33,478 nucleotides of DNA from Terriglobales bacterium. Lineage in GTDB: Bacteria; Acidobacteriota; Terriglobia; Terriglobales; Acidobacteriaceae. Below the pieces are notes generated by a model. The model did no database searches. It saw only the letters and a program-made list of their open reading frames with translations, and was not told the origin of the DNA. Both the position numbers and the translations under genes were made by a program. Positions 14,358 to 24,073 of this stretch are shown one piece after another; position 1 is the first letter of the stretch, and the number at the start of each line of letters is the position of its first letter. The DNA is taken from contig DATIBR010000117.1 in NCBI GenBank assembly GCA_035457425.1, positions 1 through 33,478 of the forward strand, written 5' to 3'.

Positions 14358-15728
14358 CTACAGCTCGTATTTCTTCATCAGGTGGCGGAACGAGCGGTAG
14401 GAGAGCTTGAGCAGCTCGGCGGCCTTGGTCTGGACGCCGCCGGACTGGCGCAGCGCCGACTGCAGCATCGAGCGCTCCAGGTCGGCGACGTAGCGCTCCA
14501 TGTCGACGCCCTCCGGCGGCACGCCCCGGTCGCCGTTCCCGCCGATCGCGACCGCAGCCGCGCGCGCGCGCTCCGGCGGCGCTTCCACGTGCAGCTCCTC
14601 GCCCGTCTCCATCGCGACGGCGCGCTCGATGGTGTTCTCGAGCTGCCGCACGTTCCCCGGCCACTCGTATTCGGCCAGCGCCTCGAGCGACTTTTTTGCC
14701 AGGCGATGGATGCTCTTGCCTGCCGCCGGCCCGTACTTCTTCAGGAAGTGCGAGGCGAGCAGCGGGATGTCGTCGCGACGCAGGCGCAGCGGCGGCACCG
14801 TGATGGGGATGACGCTGATGCGGTAATAGAGGTCCTCGCGAAAGCTCTTGTCGGCGACCATCGCCTCCAGGTCCTTGTTGGTCGCGGCGATCAGGCGCAC
14901 GTCGATGGCGATCTCATGCGTGCCGCCGACCGGGCGCACCACGCGCTCCTGCAGCACGCGCAGCAGCTTCACCTGCATCGCCAGCGACATCTCGCTGATC
15001 TCGTCGAGGAAGACGGTACCGCCGTTGGCGACCTCGAACAGGCCGCGCTTGTTCTGCGTCGCGCCGGTGAACGCGCCTTTCACGTACCCGAATAGCTCGC
15101 TCTCCAGCAGCGTCTCGGGGAAGGCGCCGCAGTTGATGGAGATGAACGGCTCCTCCGCGCGCGGCGAGCAATCGTGCACCGCGCGCGCCACCAGCTCCTT
15201 GCCCGTGCCGCTCTCGCCGAAGATGACGACCGTCGAGCCGGTGGGCGCGACCGTTCGGATGGTCTGCTTGAGCTTCCCCATCACCGGGCTGGCGCCGATG
15301 ATGTTGTCGAGCGAGTTGCGCGAGGCGGCATCGCGCTTGAGCGCCAGGTTCTGCCGCTCCAGCTCGCGGAGCTTGAGCGCGCGGCCCACGAACACCCGCA
15401 GCTCCTCCAGCAGGCTCGGCCCCTTGTGGATGTAGCCGAACGCGCCGGCGTTCACCGCGTCGACCGCCGCCTCGTAGTCTTCGAAACCGGTGATGAGGAT
15501 GACGGCGGAGTCGGGCGAAGTGCGGCGCGCGTGCTTCAGCACCTCGATGCCGTCCACCCCGGGCATGTTGATGTCGGTGATGACGACGTCGTAGAGCGCG
15601 GCGTCGAGCTTGCGCATGGCGGCCTCGCCGCTGTTGACGGTCTCGACCTTGTGGCCATCCTTCCGGAAGGCGATCTCCAGCATCGAGCAGGTGTCCTTGC
15701 GGTCGTCGCACACGAGCAGGTTAGCCAT
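14358..15728 (-). CDS. pilR: Sigma-54-dependent response regulator, PilR-like
   Basis: The 456-residue NtrC-family protein has a receiver domain (D52 acceptor in ITDINMPG), an AAA+ domain with Walker A GESGTGKE (171-178), intact GAFTGA (218-223) and Walker B VFLDE (239-243), and a Fis-type helix-turn-helix at the end (TKAAELLKLSYRSFRHLMKKY). GAFTGA contacts sigma-54, so this is expected to be an active sigma-54 activator. Its start overlaps the pilS stop by 8 bases and a GGAAGG site precedes it. Position after pilB-pilT-pilC-pilS supports PilR, the activator of pilin transcription. The kinase partner is the next gene upstream. Confidence 0.9.
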   Translation of the reverse strand: MANLLVCDDRKDTCSMLEIAFRKDGHKVETVNSGEAAMRKLDAALYDVVITDINMPGVDGIEVLKHARRTSPDSAVILITGFEDYEAAVDAVNAGAFGYIHKGPSLLEELRVFVGRALKLRELERQNLALKRDAASRNSLDNIIGASPVMGKLKQTIRTVAPTGSTVVIFGESGTGKELVARAVHDCSPRAEEPFISINCGAFPETLLESELFGYVKGAFTGATQNKRGLFEVANGGTVFLDEISEMSLAMQVKLLRVLQERVVRPVGGTHEIAIDVRLIAATNKDLEAMVADKSFREDLYYRISVIPITVPPLRLRRDDIPLLASHFLKKYGPAAGKSIHRLAKKSLEALAEYEWPGNVRQLENTIERAVAMETGEELHVEAPPERARAAAVAIGGNGDRGVPPEGVDMERYVADLERSMLQSALRQSGGVQTKAAELLKLSYRSFRHLMKKYEL

Positions 15729-17370
15729 GGGCCACCTTCCCGAGCGCGAGCGGCGGCGCGGCGGCCTCGGCGGCCGCGCGCTTCAGTTCCAGGATGAACT
15801 CCGTCCCCTGCCCCGGCGCCGACTGCACGCGGATCGCGGCCTCGTGCGCCTGCGCGATCTGGTAGACGATGGCGAGGCCCAGCCCGGTCCCTTCTTCGAA
15901 CTGCGACTGGAAGGGCTCGAATATCTTCTCCGCTTCCGCTGCGCTGAAGCCGTGGCCGGTGTCGCGGAAGCCGATGCGCCACAGCTCGCCCGCCGGCGCC
16001 AGCCGCACGGTGAGCGTGCCGCCCTGCGCCATGGCGCGCACCGCGTTCTCGCAGATGTTCCAGAAGACCTGCTTCATCTTGTCGCCGTCTACGGTCGCCC
16101 AGGCCTCCGCCACCTGGAAGTCGCGCACGATCGCGATCGGGGGCCCGCCCGCCGCCGGGCGATTCTCCAGCAGCGTGAGCGTGTCCTCGAGCAGCGGGCG
16201 CAGGTCGCAGCGTGTGAAGCGGTAATTCTTCTCGCGCGAGAAGATCAGGAAGTCGGTGACGATGGAGTTCAGCCGGTCGCTCTCACGCGTCACGATGTCG
16301 AGCAGCTCGCGCTGCTCCTCGGTCAGGCTGGCGGTCGAAGACAGCACCTTGACCGAACCGCCGATGGAGGAGAGCGGGTTGCGGATCTCGTGCGCGATGC
16401 CGGCGGCCATGCGTCCGACCGCCGCCAGCCGGTCGCGCATGCGCACCTCGCGCTCCAGCCGCCGGATGTCGGTGAGGTCGTCGAAGGTGTAGACGTGGCC
16501 GAGCACGCCGCGGTCGGGGATCATCAGCGCCGAGCCGGTGACGGCGAATGTCTTCTCCTCCGCCGCGGGCGTGGCGTAGCGCACCTCGGCGTGCGCCGGC
16601 AGGGAGCGCACCTCCGGCAGGCGGTCGCGGAAGAGCGCGCCGATGGGCTTGCCCAGCAGGTCGGGCGCGGGCCGCTCCAGCAAACGCTCCGCCTGCGCGT
16701 TGACCACCGAGATGCGCCCGTCGAGGCCGGTGGTGATCAGCCCGCCCGACATCGAGTTGATGATGTTCTCGTGCAGCGCCTGCAGGTTCTCGAGCGCGCC
16801 CGACATGTCGGCCAGTTCGACGTCGGCCATGCGCAGCTTGTTGCTCAGGCTGGTGGCGAGGTAGGCGATGGCCAGGAAGGCGAACAGGTTGATGAAGATG
16901 ATGGCCTGCAGCGACTTCGGGTCGGGCCGCGTGGTGGAGTAGGTGCGCAGGACGTCGTAGTACGTAAGCTCGACCAGCGCGCCGAACAGGATGAACGAGA
17001 GCGCGGCTGTCAGGTACGCCCACCCGCGCGAGAACAGGATGCTGGCCATGATGATGACCAGCGGGTAGAGGAAGACGAACGAGGTGTCCTGGCCGCCGGT
17101 GACGTAGACGATGGCGGTGGTGAAGATGAGGTCGCTGAAGACCTGGAGGCGCGCCTGGTTGCGGTAGTCCTCCCACAGGAACAGCAGCAGGACGTAGAAC
17201 ACCGCGACCGTGAACCACAACATGATGATGCTGACGAAGACGCGCTCGGGCAGGGGCGTCGGCGTCAGGCGCGTGATGGCCAGCTCGATGCCCAGCAGGA
17301 AGGTGATGACGATGATGCGGACCTTCGCCAGCCAGGTGAGCCAGGTGCGCTCGTTGAAGTTCGTCTGCAT
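15721..17370 (-). CDS. pilS: Sensor histidine kinase, PilS-like
   Basis: The 549-residue protein has several hydrophobic helices in the first ~180 residues (for example VRIIVITFLLGIELAIT and FVFLYPLVIIMASILFS), a short coiled region, a PAS domain (about 195-305), and a HisKA domain with the phospho-acceptor H327 in GIAHEIRNP. An HATPase follows with NICENAVRAM and GTGLGLAIVYQ. In known systems PilS senses pilin in the inner membrane and controls PilR. Operon position and the overlap with pilR make the pairing firm. An AGGAAG ribosome site lies 4 bases before the ATG. Confidence 0.9.
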   Translation of the reverse strand: MQTNFNERTWLTWLAKVRIIVITFLLGIELAITRLTPTPLPERVFVSIIMLWFTVAVFYVLLLFLWEDYRNQARLQVFSDLIFTTAIVYVTGGQDTSFVFLYPLVIIMASILFSRGWAYLTAALSFILFGALVELTYYDVLRTYSTTRPDPKSLQAIIFINLFAFLAIAYLATSLSNKLRMADVELADMSGALENLQALHENIINSMSGGLITTGLDGRISVVNAQAERLLERPAPDLLGKPIGALFRDRLPEVRSLPAHAEVRYATPAAEEKTFAVTGSALMIPDRGVLGHVYTFDDLTDIRRLEREVRMRDRLAAVGRMAAGIAHEIRNPLSSIGGSVKVLSSTASLTEEQRELLDIVTRESDRLNSIVTDFLIFSREKNYRFTRCDLRPLLEDTLTLLENRPAAGGPPIAIVRDFQVAEAWATVDGDKMKQVFWNICENAVRAMAQGGTLTVRLAPAGELWRIGFRDTGHGFSAAEAEKIFEPFQSQFEEGTGLGLAIVYQIAQAHEAAIRVQSAPGQGTEFILELKRAAAEAAAPPLALGKVAHG

Positions 17371-17438
17371 CCTGCTTCCTATGGTCCGGGCACACTACGC
17401 CGGTCGCGGGCGCACGCGGTTCCCAGGACCTCCCAGGC

Positions 17439-18647
<1,209 letters not shown>

Positions 18648-18681
18648 GTGACCTCCCTAGCGTTTCCCGTTGAACCTGCTG

Positions 18682-19800
18682 CTATCTCTTGGCTGCGGCC
18701 GCGCTGCCCGGCGCCGGACGTGCGACGCCGCCGGAGCGGTTGATGATCTCCTGCAATTCGTCGGGGTTCGACGAGCGGAGCAGCGCCGTGTCCAGCGTGA
18801 TCTGCTTCGTCAGGTAGAGCGTGGCAAGCGACTGGTTGAAGGTCTGCATGCCGAACTTCTCCTGGCCCGACTGCATGGCGGAGTAGATCTGGTGGATCTT
18901 GTCCTCGCGGATCAGGTTGCGGATGGCGGCGTTGGGCACCAGGATCTCCATCGCCATGGCGCGCCCCTGCCCTCCGATCTTCGGCAGCAGCGCCTGGCAC
19001 AGGATGCCTTCCAGCACGAGCGAGAGCTGCGCGCGGATCTGCGACTGCTGGTGCGAGGGGAAGACGTCGATCACGCGGTTGATGGTCGACGACGCCGAAT
19101 TCGTGTGCAAGGTGCCGAAAGTGAGGTGGCCGGTCTCGGCGATGCGCAGCGCCGCCTCGATGGTCTCCAGGTCGCGCATCTCGCCGATCAGCACCACGTC
19201 CGGGTCTTCGCGCAGCGCGGCGCGCAGCGACTCCGTGAACCCCTTGGTGTCGGAGTGCACTTCGCGCTGGTTCACCAGGCAGTTCTTGTGCTGGTGGACG
19301 AACTCGATCGGGTCCTCGATGGTGATCATGTGCTCGTGCCGCTCGCTGTTGATCTTGTCGAGCATGGCGGCGAGCGTGGTGGATTTGCCGGAACCAGTCG
19401 GGCCGGTCACCAGGATCAGGCCGCGCGGCCGGTCGCACAGCTTCGCCACGACGGGCGGCAGCGCGAGCTGCTGGAACGACTTGATCTCGAACGGGATCAC
19501 GCGGAAGACCGCCGCCGTCGCGCCCCGCTGGTTGAAACAGTTGCCGCGGAAGCGCGCCAGCCCTTTCAGGCCGAAGGAGAAGTCGAGCTCCAGGTTCTCC
19601 TCGAAGCGGTGCTTCTGCGCGTCGGTGAGCACGCTGTAGGCCAGCGACTTGGTGTCGGCCGGCGTCAGCGGCGGCATGTCGAGCGGCGTCAGGTGGCCGT
19701 GCACGCGCACCTGCGGCGGCGAGTTGGTGGTGATGTGCAGGTCGCTGCCGCCCATCTCGAGCATCTTCTTGAGCAGGTCGCTGAGCGTTGCTGTAGCCAT
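18682..19800 (-). CDS. pilT: Type IV pilus retraction ATPase PilT
   Basis: The 372-residue protein has the PAS-like N-domain (MGGSDLHIT-x-NSPP), Walker A GPTGSGKS (133-140), an Asp box near 160, Walker B in DPDVVLIGEMRD, and a His box ETGHLTFGTLHT. The AIRNLIRE motif near the C-terminus is the PilT hallmark needed for retraction. It powers pilus depolymerisation. It lies 18 bases after pilB. The Ala-rich tail is a normal variable end. Confidence 0.96.
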   Translation of the reverse strand: MATATLSDLLKKMLEMGGSDLHITTNSPPQVRVHGHLTPLDMPPLTPADTKSLAYSVLTDAQKHRFEENLELDFSFGLKGLARFRGNCFNQRGATAAVFRVIPFEIKSFQQLALPPVVAKLCDRPRGLILVTGPTGSGKSTTLAAMLDKINSERHEHMITIEDPIEFVHQHKNCLVNQREVHSDTKGFTESLRAALREDPDVVLIGEMRDLETIEAALRIAETGHLTFGTLHTNSASSTINRVIDVFPSHQQSQIRAQLSLVLEGILCQALLPKIGGQGRAMAMEILVPNAAIRNLIREDKIHQIYSAMQSGQEKFGMQTFNQSLATLYLTKQITLDTALLRSSNPDELQEIINRSGGVARPAPGSAAAAKR

Positions 19801-19818
19801 TCCGCTTCTTCCCCTTTA

Positions 19819-21534
19819 TTAGTGGACGGTCTCGCGCGCGATCTCTTCCAGCGTGGTCACGCCCGCCATCGCCTTGATCAGGCCGCTGCGGCGGAGCGTG
19901 ATCATGCCACGCTCGATCGCTTTCTTCTTGAGTTCGACCGCCGAGGCGCCCACCAGGATGAGCTCGCGCAGCTCGTCGTCGATCTCCATCACTTCGTACA
20001 GGCCGGCGCGTCCCTTGTAGCCGCTGTTGTTGCAGATGCCGCAGCCTTTGCCCTTGTAGATCTTCGCCGTCTTGGCTTCGTCCGGCGTGAAGCCGTTCTC
20101 GATCATGGTCTGCGGCGGCAGCTGCACCTCTTCCTTGCACTCGCTGCAGATGCGCCGCACCAGGCGCTGCGCCACGATGAGGTGCACCGAGGTCGCGACC
20201 AGGAAGGGCTCGATGCCCATGTTCATCAGCCGGCTGATGGTCTCGGGCGCGCCGTTGGTGTGCAGCGTGGAGAGCACCAGGTGGCCCGTGAGCGCGGCCT
20301 TGATGGCGATCTCGGCCGTCTCGAAGTCGCGGATCTCGCCCACCAGGATGATGTTCGGGTCCTGCCGCAGGAAGGAGCGCAGCGCGGCCGCGAAGTTCAG
20401 CCCGATCGACTCCTTCATCTGCACCTGGTTGACGCCCGAGAGCTGGAACTCGACCGGGTCTTCCGCCGTCATGATGTTGGTGTCCGGCTGGTTGAGCCGC
20501 GAGATGGCGGAGTACAGCGTGTTGGTCTTGCCGGAACCCGTCGGCCCGGTGACCAGCACCATGCCGTACGGCTTCAAGATCGCCTTGGTGAACTTCTCCA
20601 GCGACTCGGCCTCGAAGCCCAGCTTGGTCATGTCGAGGCGCAGGTTCTCCTTGTCGAGCAGCCGCATCACGATCTTCTCGCCCCACAGCGTGGGCAGCGT
20701 GGAGACGCGGTAGTCGAGCTGCTTCTTCTTGCCGCCGATCTGCATCTTGAGCATGATGCGGCCGTCTTGCGGCAGGCGCTTCTCCGAGATGTCGAGCTTC
20801 GCCATGATCTTGATGCGCGAGGTGATGGCGTCTTTCAGCTTCGACGGCGGGTTCATGATGGTGTGCAGCATGCCGTCGACGCGGAACCGCACGCGGTATT
20901 CCTTCTCGTAGGGCTCCACGTGGATGTCGCTGGCGCCGCGCTTCACCGCGTCGGTCAGGATCAGGTTCACCAGCTTCACGATGGGCGCTTCGTCGGCCGC
21001 TTTCTCCAGCTCGTTCAGCCCCATCTCGGTGGGGTCTTCGGTGAGCTCGACGTCGGCCTCGCCCATCTCCGCCACCGAGGCCATGACCTTCTCCATGTCC
21101 TCTTCTTGCGACGAGCCGTAGGCCTTCTCGATGTGCTCCATGATCGCCGTCTCGCTGGCGACCACCGGCTCGATGTTGAAGCCGGTCATGAACTTGATGT
21201 CGTCCATCGCGAACACGTTCGTCGGATCCACCATCGCGATGGTCAGCGACGCGCCCACGCGCGACAGCGGCAGGATCTGGTAGCGCTTCGCCGTCTCCTG
21301 CGGGATCAGCTTCACCACCGAGGGGTCGATCTCGAAGAACGAAAGATTGATCGCGGGCACGCCGTACTGGCGTGATAGGAAGTTGGTGACGTCCTCGTCG
21401 GAGAGGAAGCCGAGCTTCACCAGCGCGGAGCCCAGGCGCGTGCCCGTCTCCTTCTGGGACTTGAGCGCCTGCTCCAGTTGCTCGGGGCTGATGACCTTTT
21501 CTTTGACCAGCAGATCGCCAAGACGCTGCGACAT
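19819..21534 (-). CDS. pilB: Type IV pilus extension ATPase PilB
   Basis: The 571-residue protein has an N-terminal MshE_N-type domain (about 1-140) that in relatives binds cyclic di-GMP. The GspE-type ATPase domain has Walker A GPTGSGKT (330-337), Walker B DPNIILVGEIRD, and a His box TGHLVLSTLHTN. A tetracysteine zinc site is formed by C463/C466 and C498/C501. It powers pilus extension. It is the first gene of the minus-strand pil run and the promoter candidate lies ~90 bases upstream. The ribosome site is AAAGGA close to the ATG. Confidence 0.95.
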   Translation of the reverse strand: MSQRLGDLLVKEKVISPEQLEQALKSQKETGTRLGSALVKLGFLSDEDVTNFLSRQYGVPAINLSFFEIDPSVVKLIPQETAKRYQILPLSRVGASLTIAMVDPTNVFAMDDIKFMTGFNIEPVVASETAIMEHIEKAYGSSQEEDMEKVMASVAEMGEADVELTEDPTEMGLNELEKAADEAPIVKLVNLILTDAVKRGASDIHVEPYEKEYRVRFRVDGMLHTIMNPPSKLKDAITSRIKIMAKLDISEKRLPQDGRIMLKMQIGGKKKQLDYRVSTLPTLWGEKIVMRLLDKENLRLDMTKLGFEAESLEKFTKAILKPYGMVLVTGPTGSGKTNTLYSAISRLNQPDTNIMTAEDPVEFQLSGVNQVQMKESIGLNFAAALRSFLRQDPNIILVGEIRDFETAEIAIKAALTGHLVLSTLHTNGAPETISRLMNMGIEPFLVATSVHLIVAQRLVRRICSECKEEVQLPPQTMIENGFTPDEAKTAKIYKGKGCGICNNSGYKGRAGLYEVMEIDDELRELILVGASAVELKKKAIERGMITLRRSGLIKAMAGVTTLEEIARETVH

Positions 21535-21622
21535 ACTTCCTTTATCCGATCAAAACTGGATTCGACTGCGCCCCCGAAAGACGCGGGGCCCTGAAGCAAA
21601 CTGGGGGAAAAGATGTGCGCGC

Positions 21623-21652
21623 ATCGTATGTCGCGTTGACACAAATTGTCAA
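21623..21652 (-). promoter_or_regulatory. Candidate sigma-70 promoter for the pil operon
   Basis: On the minus strand a perfect TTGACA is followed after 18 bases by TACGAT. The -35 box is also half of the inverted repeat TTGACACAAATTGTCAA (21636-21652), which could be an operator. Transcription would begin roughly 80 bases before the pilB ATG. Confidence 0.45.
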
Positions 21653-21830
21653 TTCAGAACTGTTGCTGAATTGGTAACAAATCAAGGCCCTAGAGCGCCT
21701 AAGAGAAGGCCGAAGAACCGCCGGCCATCTCCTCCCAAGCAGCACCCCGAACTGCCGTGTGAGTCGTCACTTGCGACGTCCAGCAGGCCGCGGGTTTCGG
21801 CCGGTGGGGCCGAACGGGTAAGGTAGTGGC

Positions 21831-22577
21831 ATGGGACGAGCGGCGGCCAAGGCGAACCGCAAGCGCGCGGTCCGCGACTACTACTCCGCCCTGCTCGGGC
21901 GCTGGGGAGCGCAGCACTGGTGGCCGGCGCAGTCGCGCTTCGAGGTCATCGTGGGCGCGTTCCTCACGCAGAACACGGCATGGACCAACGTGGAGAAAGC
22001 GCTGCGCCGGCTGCGGCAGGCGCGCAAGCTCTCGCTCCCCGGCGTGCGCGCGACACCGGAGCCGGAGCTGGCTGAGCTCATTCGCTCTTCGGGCTACTAC
22101 CGCCAGAAAGCGCATCGGCTAAAGCACTTCGTCGCGTGGCTCGACGCCGAGTATGGCGGCTCGCTCGACCGCATGTTCGCGCAGCCGACCGAGAAACTGC
22201 GCGCCGAACTGCTCGCGCTCCACGGCGTCGGGCCCGAGACCGCGGACTCCATCCTGCTCTACGCCGGCAATCATCCGGTGTTCGTGGTGGACGCGTACAC
22301 GCGCCGCATCTTCGAGCGCCACAAGCTCGTCGCGAAGAAAGCCAAATACGACGAGCTGCGGCTTCTGGTCGAGAGCTCCCTGGCAGAGTTCGAGGGCGGC
22401 TGCGCGCGCGGCGCCGACCCCATGCATCCGCCTTCGCGCATGAGCCGCGCCGCCCGCGGCGAGCTCGCGCAGCACTTCAACGAGTTCCACGGTCTGACCG
22501 TCCGCACAGCCAAGGACTACTGCGCCACGCGGCCCAACTGCGCGGGGTGCCCGCTGGAGAAATACCTGCCGCGCTAG
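21831..22577 (+). CDS. HhH-GPD DNA glycosylase, endonuclease III-like / MagIII-like
   Basis: The 248-residue protein has the endonuclease III fold signatures: FEVIVGAFLTQNTAW, the helix-hairpin-helix LLALHGVGPETADS (127-140) and the catalytic Asp154 in VVDAYTRRI. The lysine that gives endonuclease III its lyase activity is replaced by Glu136. This is seen in the MagIII group of monofunctional 3-methyladenine glycosylases. The C-terminal C231-x5-C237-x2-C240 resembles the iron-sulfur loop but the fourth Cys is missing after CPLEKYLPR. The enzyme would remove damaged bases, probably alkylated purines. Its stop overlaps that of the convergent DUF421 gene by four bases. Confidence 0.87.
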   Translation: MGRAAAKANRKRAVRDYYSALLGRWGAQHWWPAQSRFEVIVGAFLTQNTAWTNVEKALRRLRQARKLSLPGVRATPEPELAELIRSSGYYRQKAHRLKHFVAWLDAEYGGSLDRMFAQPTEKLRAELLALHGVGPETADSILLYAGNHPVFVVDAYTRRIFERHKLVAKKAKYDELRLLVESSLAEFEGGCARGADPMHPPSRMSRAARGELAQHFNEFHGLTVRTAKDYCATRPNCAGCPLEKYLPR

Positions 22578-23056
22578 GCGGCGCGCCGGCGCTCGCCGTC
22601 CGCCGCCGCCGGCTGCTCCCAGGGGATGATGGAGATATCGCCCGAGCGTTCCAGCACGGCGTACTTGATCTGCTTCATCCCTTCCAGGCCCTGTAGCTCG
22701 CGCGCCGCCTCCAGGATGTCCCCTTCGTCCACGCGCACCTTCTCCAGCCGCTCCTTCAGCACTTCCCCCTGCCGGACGAGGATGAGCGGCAGCCCGTTGA
22801 CCACGCGGTCCACCTTGGCGAACCTCTGCTTGAAGAGCGAGATGAGGATGTCGATGCCGGTGAGTGTGGTGATCAGGATGACGGCGCTGACGACCGAGTA
22901 GTCGTTGGCCGTGATGCCCTGCTGGGCACTCTCGCTGATGATGAGCAGCAACACGAAGTCGAACACCGTGATCTGAGCCAGCGTGCGGTTCCCGGTGATG
23001 CGGAACAGCAGCAGCAGCACGAAGTAGATGGCGGCGGCGCGAAGGACGGTATCCAT
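22574..23056 (-). CDS. DUF421 (YetF-like) membrane protein
   Basis: The 160-residue protein has two to three N-terminal membrane helices (MDTVLRAAAIYFVLLLLFRI, TVFDFVLLLIISESAQQ, VVSAVILITTLTGID). A cytoplasmic domain follows with the DUF421 signature NGLPLILVRQGEVLKERLEKVRVDEGDI. The function of DUF421 is not settled; members include spore and stress proteins of Bacillus. It starts 4 bases after the stop of the preceding gene on this strand. It is probably cotranscribed with that membrane protein. Confidence 0.88.
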   Translation of the reverse strand: MDTVLRAAAIYFVLLLLFRITGNRTLAQITVFDFVLLLIISESAQQGITANDYSVVSAVILITTLTGIDILISLFKQRFAKVDRVVNGLPLILVRQGEVLKERLEKVRVDEGDILEAARELQGLEGMKQIKYAVLERSGDISIIPWEQPAAADGERRRAA

Positions 23057-23060
23057 AGGC

Positions 23061-23573
23061 TTAGGGGTAGATGAACTGCCAGTATTCGAGCTCCGCGCCG
23101 CCTTCCAGCCCCGCGCGCGCACGCCGCAATCCCACCTGCTGGGGCTGCAGCTCGAAGGTGACGCGCAGGTCCTGGCCCTCGGCAGCGGCGAACGTGTAAA
23201 GCAGCTTGCCGTCGCGCAGCTCGGCGCGCTCCGGCTCCGGAGTCACGTGCTCCAGGCCGAGCTGCTCGATGTAGTCCTGCTGCACCCAGACGCGCAACTT
23301 GCCGTCCGCCAGCGGCGCCGGAGAAAAATGAAAGGTGATCTCCGCCGGAGCCTGGCGACGCGCGAAACGCTCGTACTCGACCTCCATGCGGGCATCGGGC
23401 GTGGCGGCTTGGCTGCGGCTCAACGGGCCGGAGCCGAACAACCCGAGAAATGCCAGCAGCACGAAGAGCGCCAGCGCGATCCAGCCGGCGCGCTCGAAGC
23501 GCCACTGCCGGCGGTGGAAGCGCAGGTTGTCGGCCTCCCGCAGCCCCGGGTCGAGCTTGTTCTTCTCAGGCAC
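23061..23573 (-). CDS. Membrane protein of unknown function, paired with DUF421 gene
   Basis: The frame holds a charged N-terminus (KNKLDPGLREADNLRFHRRQWRFERAGW), one membrane helix (IALALFVLLAFLGLFG) and a beta-rich extracytoplasmic domain of ~110 residues that ends WQFIYP. The frame opens further upstream to 23669, but that part overlaps the terminator hairpin of the LPQTA gene. The GTG at 23573 is the more likely start, though no clear ribosome site is visible. The tight spacing to DUF421 suggests a two-component membrane complex. No domain name is recognised. Confidence 0.7.
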   Translation of the reverse strand: MPEKNKLDPGLREADNLRFHRRQWRFERAGWIALALFVLLAFLGLFGSGPLSRSQAATPDARMEVEYERFARRQAPAEITFHFSPAPLADGKLRVWVQQDYIEQLGLEHVTPEPERAELRDGKLLYTFAAAEGQDLRVTFELQPQQVGLRRARAGLEGGAELEYWQFIYP

Positions 23574-23633
23574 GTCAGGATGGATGCGCCGCAAAATAGG
23601 CAAGTTGGCGCGCCGCGCGAGCGGCAAGGAGCG

Positions 23634-23661
23634 ACAAGAAAGGGCAGCCCGGAGGCTGCCC
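23634..23661 (-). terminator. Rho-independent terminator after the LPQTA gene
   Basis: On the minus strand GGGCAGCC and GGCTGCCC form an 8-bp stem around TCCG and are followed by TTTCTTG. It starts 19 bases after the stop of the LPQTA protein gene. Confidence 0.75.
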
Positions 23662-23680
23662 GCTTGCACCGGAGGTACGG

Positions 23681-23977
23681 TTATTTCCGTTTGCGCGCCA
23701 CCACGCCCGCGACCAGCGAGCCGACGCCGAGCAGCCCGATCAGCGGCAGCGGCGAAGCCGTCTGCGGCAGCGTCTCACCGGTGCCCTGGTTGGCGTTCTG
23801 GTCCGCGGCGCCCTGGGTGTCGGTCGTCGTGGCCGGCTGGTCCGGATTGGCAGGCTGCTGCTGGTCAGCGGCCGGCTGCTGCGCCGCAGAGTCCGGCGGC
23901 GGCGTGGTTTGGTCCTGGGCGATGCCGGTTCCAACAAGTAGCGCCAGCAGTAATGTCAGGAAAGCAAGTTTCCGCAT
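23681..23977 (-). CDS. Short exported Pro/Gln-rich protein with LPQTA sorting signal
   Basis: The 98-residue protein consists of a signal peptide (MRKLAFLTLLLALLVGTGIA), a ~45-residue low-complexity spacer of Gln, Pro, Ala, Asp and Thr, the motif LPQTA (70-74), a hydrophobic segment (PLPLIGLLGVGSLVAGVV) and the basic end ARKRK. It has no globular domain, so after sorting it would display only a flexible peptide. A strong AAGGAG ribosome site lies 8 bases before the ATG, and a terminator follows. It is the second predicted substrate of the sortase at 8358-8981. An alternative is a simple membrane-anchored linker peptide. Monocistronic. Confidence 0.85.
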   Translation of the reverse strand: MRKLAFLTLLLALLVGTGIAQDQTTPPPDSAAQQPAADQQQPANPDQPATTTDTQGAADQNANQGTGETLPQTASPLPLIGLLGVGSLVAGVVARKRK

Positions 23978-24073
23978 GCGTTTTGCTCCTTACTGGTTTT
24001 TGCGTCTCAGTCGGTTAGAGGAGGGCGGGGGCGGAGGGTTTGCCCTCCCGAAAGCGCTTTCCAGGGTCTCTGC

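Noticed and set aside
18670-21375. 901-codon plus-strand open frame antisense to pilT and pilB
   Set aside because: Composition rich in Arg, His, Leu and Val is typical of antisense frames in GC-rich genes; the minus-strand frames encode complete PilT and PilB.
24033-24048. GGAGGG-TTTG-CCCTCC hairpin after the zinc-ribbon gene
   Set aside because: Six-base stem and no T run on the minus strand; left out as a terminator call.
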